7,391 bases of DNA from Bacteroidia bacterium (lineage in GTDB: Bacteria; Bacteroidota; Bacteroidia; SpSt-205), in NCBI GenBank assembly GCA_025060275.1, contig JANXCJ010000102.1:1-7391 (forward strand), in the 5' to 3' direction. The first letter of the stretch is position 1. Each line of letters starts with the position of its first letter. A program made the translations under genes and the position numbers. This document shows, one piece after another, positions 6,411 through 7,391 of the stretch. Under the pieces are notes generated by a model. The model was not told the DNA's origin. It saw nothing but the letters and a program-made list of their open reading frames with translations, and ran no database searches.

Positions 6411-7051
6411 TGCAACTATATTCCTTCACAGTTAGTCCCTACGAAGAGAATAGCTACCTGCTAATAGCTGATACAAAGGAAGCATGGGTAATAGATCCAG
6501 GCTTTTACACAGAGCATGAGAAAAAAACACTAGAAGATGTCCTACTACAAGAAAAGGCAACCCTCACTGGAATTTACCTCACACACGCCCATATAGACCA
6601 TATTTTAGGGGTGGCGTGGCTGGTACAGAAATATGCTATACCGCTTTTTTATCATGCCTCTGAAGAGGTAGTGTATCAACATGCAGCGGAATGGGCAAGT
6701 TGGATGGGTCTTCGGTACTCACAGGGCCCTAAACCCCAGAGATACCTAACAGAGGGAGAAGTCCTTTACTTAGGAGGAGAAAGGGTAGAAATACTCCATG
6801 TGCCGGGCCATTCGCCTGGTCATGTGGCTTACTATTTTCCTTTTCGCAGGTGGCTATTTGCAGGAGACGTACTCTTTCAAGGTAGCATCGGTAATTATAC
6901 TTTACCCTTAGCCAATTATGATATGCTTATGGACTCTATCTTTAAAAAAATCTTACCCTTAGGGGATGATGTAAAAGTGTGGCCTGGGCATGGTCAAGCT
7001 ACCACAATCGGAGCAGAGAGACGCCTAAATCCATTCTTACAACCTGAATGA
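6410..7051 (+). CDS. Metallo-beta-lactamase-fold hydrolase, glyoxalase-II/YcbL-like
   Basis: This 213-residue protein has the zinc-binding motifs of the MBL superfamily: THAHIDH (His59, His61, Asp63, His64), GHSPGH (His134), AGDVLF (Asp153) and WPGHG (His194). The ending TTIGAERRLNPFL is typical of the hydroxyacylglutathione-hydrolase-like group, whose members cleave thioesters such as S-lactoylglutathione; the YcbL type lacks the C-terminal substrate-binding domain of GloB, as here. One oddity is that the segment normally read as GSIGRTDLPGG is GSIGNYTLPLAN, so the usual Arg and Asp are replaced and the substrate may differ. It starts 1 bp inside the stop of the dehydrogenase gene, and the STAS gene start overlaps its stop by 4 bp (ATGA). 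No signal peptide is visible, so it should be cytosolic. The true substrate is unknown. Confidence 0.92.
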   Translation: MQLYSFTVSPYEENSYLLIADTKEAWVIDPGFYTEHEKKTLEDVLLQEKATLTGIYLTHAHIDHILGVAWLVQKYAIPLFYHASEEVVYQHAAEWASWMGLRYSQGPKPQRYLTEGEVLYLGGERVEILHVPGHSPGHVAYYFPFRRWLFAGDVLFQGSIGNYTLPLANYDMLMDSIFKKILPLGDDVKVWPGHGQATTIGAERRLNPFLQPE

Positions 7052-7391
7052 AATATCAGATAGAGCGAAGAGACGAAGGAGTCATATTCCGCCCCCTAGA
7101 GAATAGACTAAATGCTCATCATACTCCCGTATTGAAATCAGAATTTGCCGTACTTGCTCACAGTCAGGTGTCCAGACTATAGATAGTACCGTTCTAAGCG
7201 CGCTATTACTTTTGCGGCGATTACTGGAAGAACAAGGGCGCCAACTTGCCGTAGTAGCGCCCTCTGCTTCCGTCCAGTCCGTCTTTTCTCTCTCTAAATT
7301 AGATGAAATTTTTACGCTTATGCCGACGATAGAAGATGCTTTACTTTATCTAAAGAATCAAGATGTCTTACTAGCGAAAAAAGCCGAGGAG
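7048..7391 (+). pseudogene. STAS-domain protein (anti-sigma-factor-antagonist-like), frame-broken, 3' end outside window
   Basis: From ATG 7048 the frame gives a typical STAS start (MKYQIERRDE, then RPLENRLNAHHTPVLKSEF) but stops at TAG 7180-7182 after 44 residues. The rest of a STAS domain continues in another frame from about 7170 (GVQTIDSTVLSALLLLRRLL, then PTIEDALLYL) and is open to the window end. Against the family pattern (LKSE, about 22 residues, DSSGLSA) only about 12 residues separate LKSE from the DS motif. About nine to ten residues, including the core strand usually like IILDLS, are missing near 7167-7170. A loss of about 28 bases fits both the gap and the frame change. The phosphoacceptor-type Ser is kept, but DSSG reads DSTV. 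Intact relatives serve in partner-switch regulation. This copy is either a real pseudogene or an assembly error. It overlaps the upstream hydrolase stop by 4 bp. Confidence 0.8.

Noticed and set aside
7160..7190. Programmed ribosomal frameshift in the STAS gene
   Set aside because: No slippery heptamer is present at the junction, and about ten core residues are missing as well, which slippage would not explain.

Overview
The window is a compact, entirely plus-strand gene cluster, probably from a member of the Bacteroidota. The reasons are protein resemblance (SpoIIE-type phosphatase with a TDGYLDQFGG-type motif, SiaB/SiaC-like proteins, a Bacteroidota-style STAS protein), the near absence of Shine-Dalgarno sequences, and copies of the Bacteroidota -7 promoter element TAnnTTTG at gene starts. 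Genus cannot be told. Gene junctions are 0-30 bp or overlap by 1-4 bp, so most of the window could be read as one or a few overlapping transcripts. There is no gene-free stretch over 300 bases.

Region 1 (2-3993) is a partner-switching signalling module. It has a 5'-truncated GAF-PAS-PAS-SpoIIE/PP2C phosphatase, then two tandem pairs of a SiaB-like GHKL kinase and a SiaC-like phosphoprotein, in order B1-C1-B2-C2. In the Pseudomonas Sia system, SiaB phosphorylates SiaC on a threonine, the SiaA phosphatase reverses this, and unphosphorylated SiaC activates the diguanylate cyclase SiaD. Here both SiaC copies keep the phosphothreonine motif (YFNTSSSK). SiaB2 keeps the GHKL motifs. SiaB1 has lost the metal-binding Asn of the N-box and its glycine-rich loop while its flanks stay conserved, so it looks like a pseudokinase. 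No GGDEF gene is present in the window.

Region 2 (3990-5546) holds two paralogous small proteins (T1, T2), each with a WRExY...YExLL motif, a long coiled coil and one C-terminal membrane helix. A predicted exported beta-rich protein follows. ATGA overlaps tie T1 to siaC2 and the exported protein to T2. These are candidate outputs of the switch at the envelope, which is an inference from position and architecture.

Region 3 (5553-7051) is metabolic: a full-length 3-hydroxybutyryl-CoA dehydrogenase and a glyoxalase-II-like metallo-beta-lactamase-fold hydrolase. Region 4 (7048-window end) is a STAS-domain (anti-sigma-factor-antagonist-like) gene broken by a frame change. The break seems to come with loss of about nine to ten codons of the core strand, so it is either a pseudogene or an assembly error.

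The most notable points are the doubled SiaBC module with one apparently dead kinase, the paired membrane coiled-coil proteins next to it, TAnnTTTG elements 6-8 bp upstream of three start codons, and the broken STAS gene.
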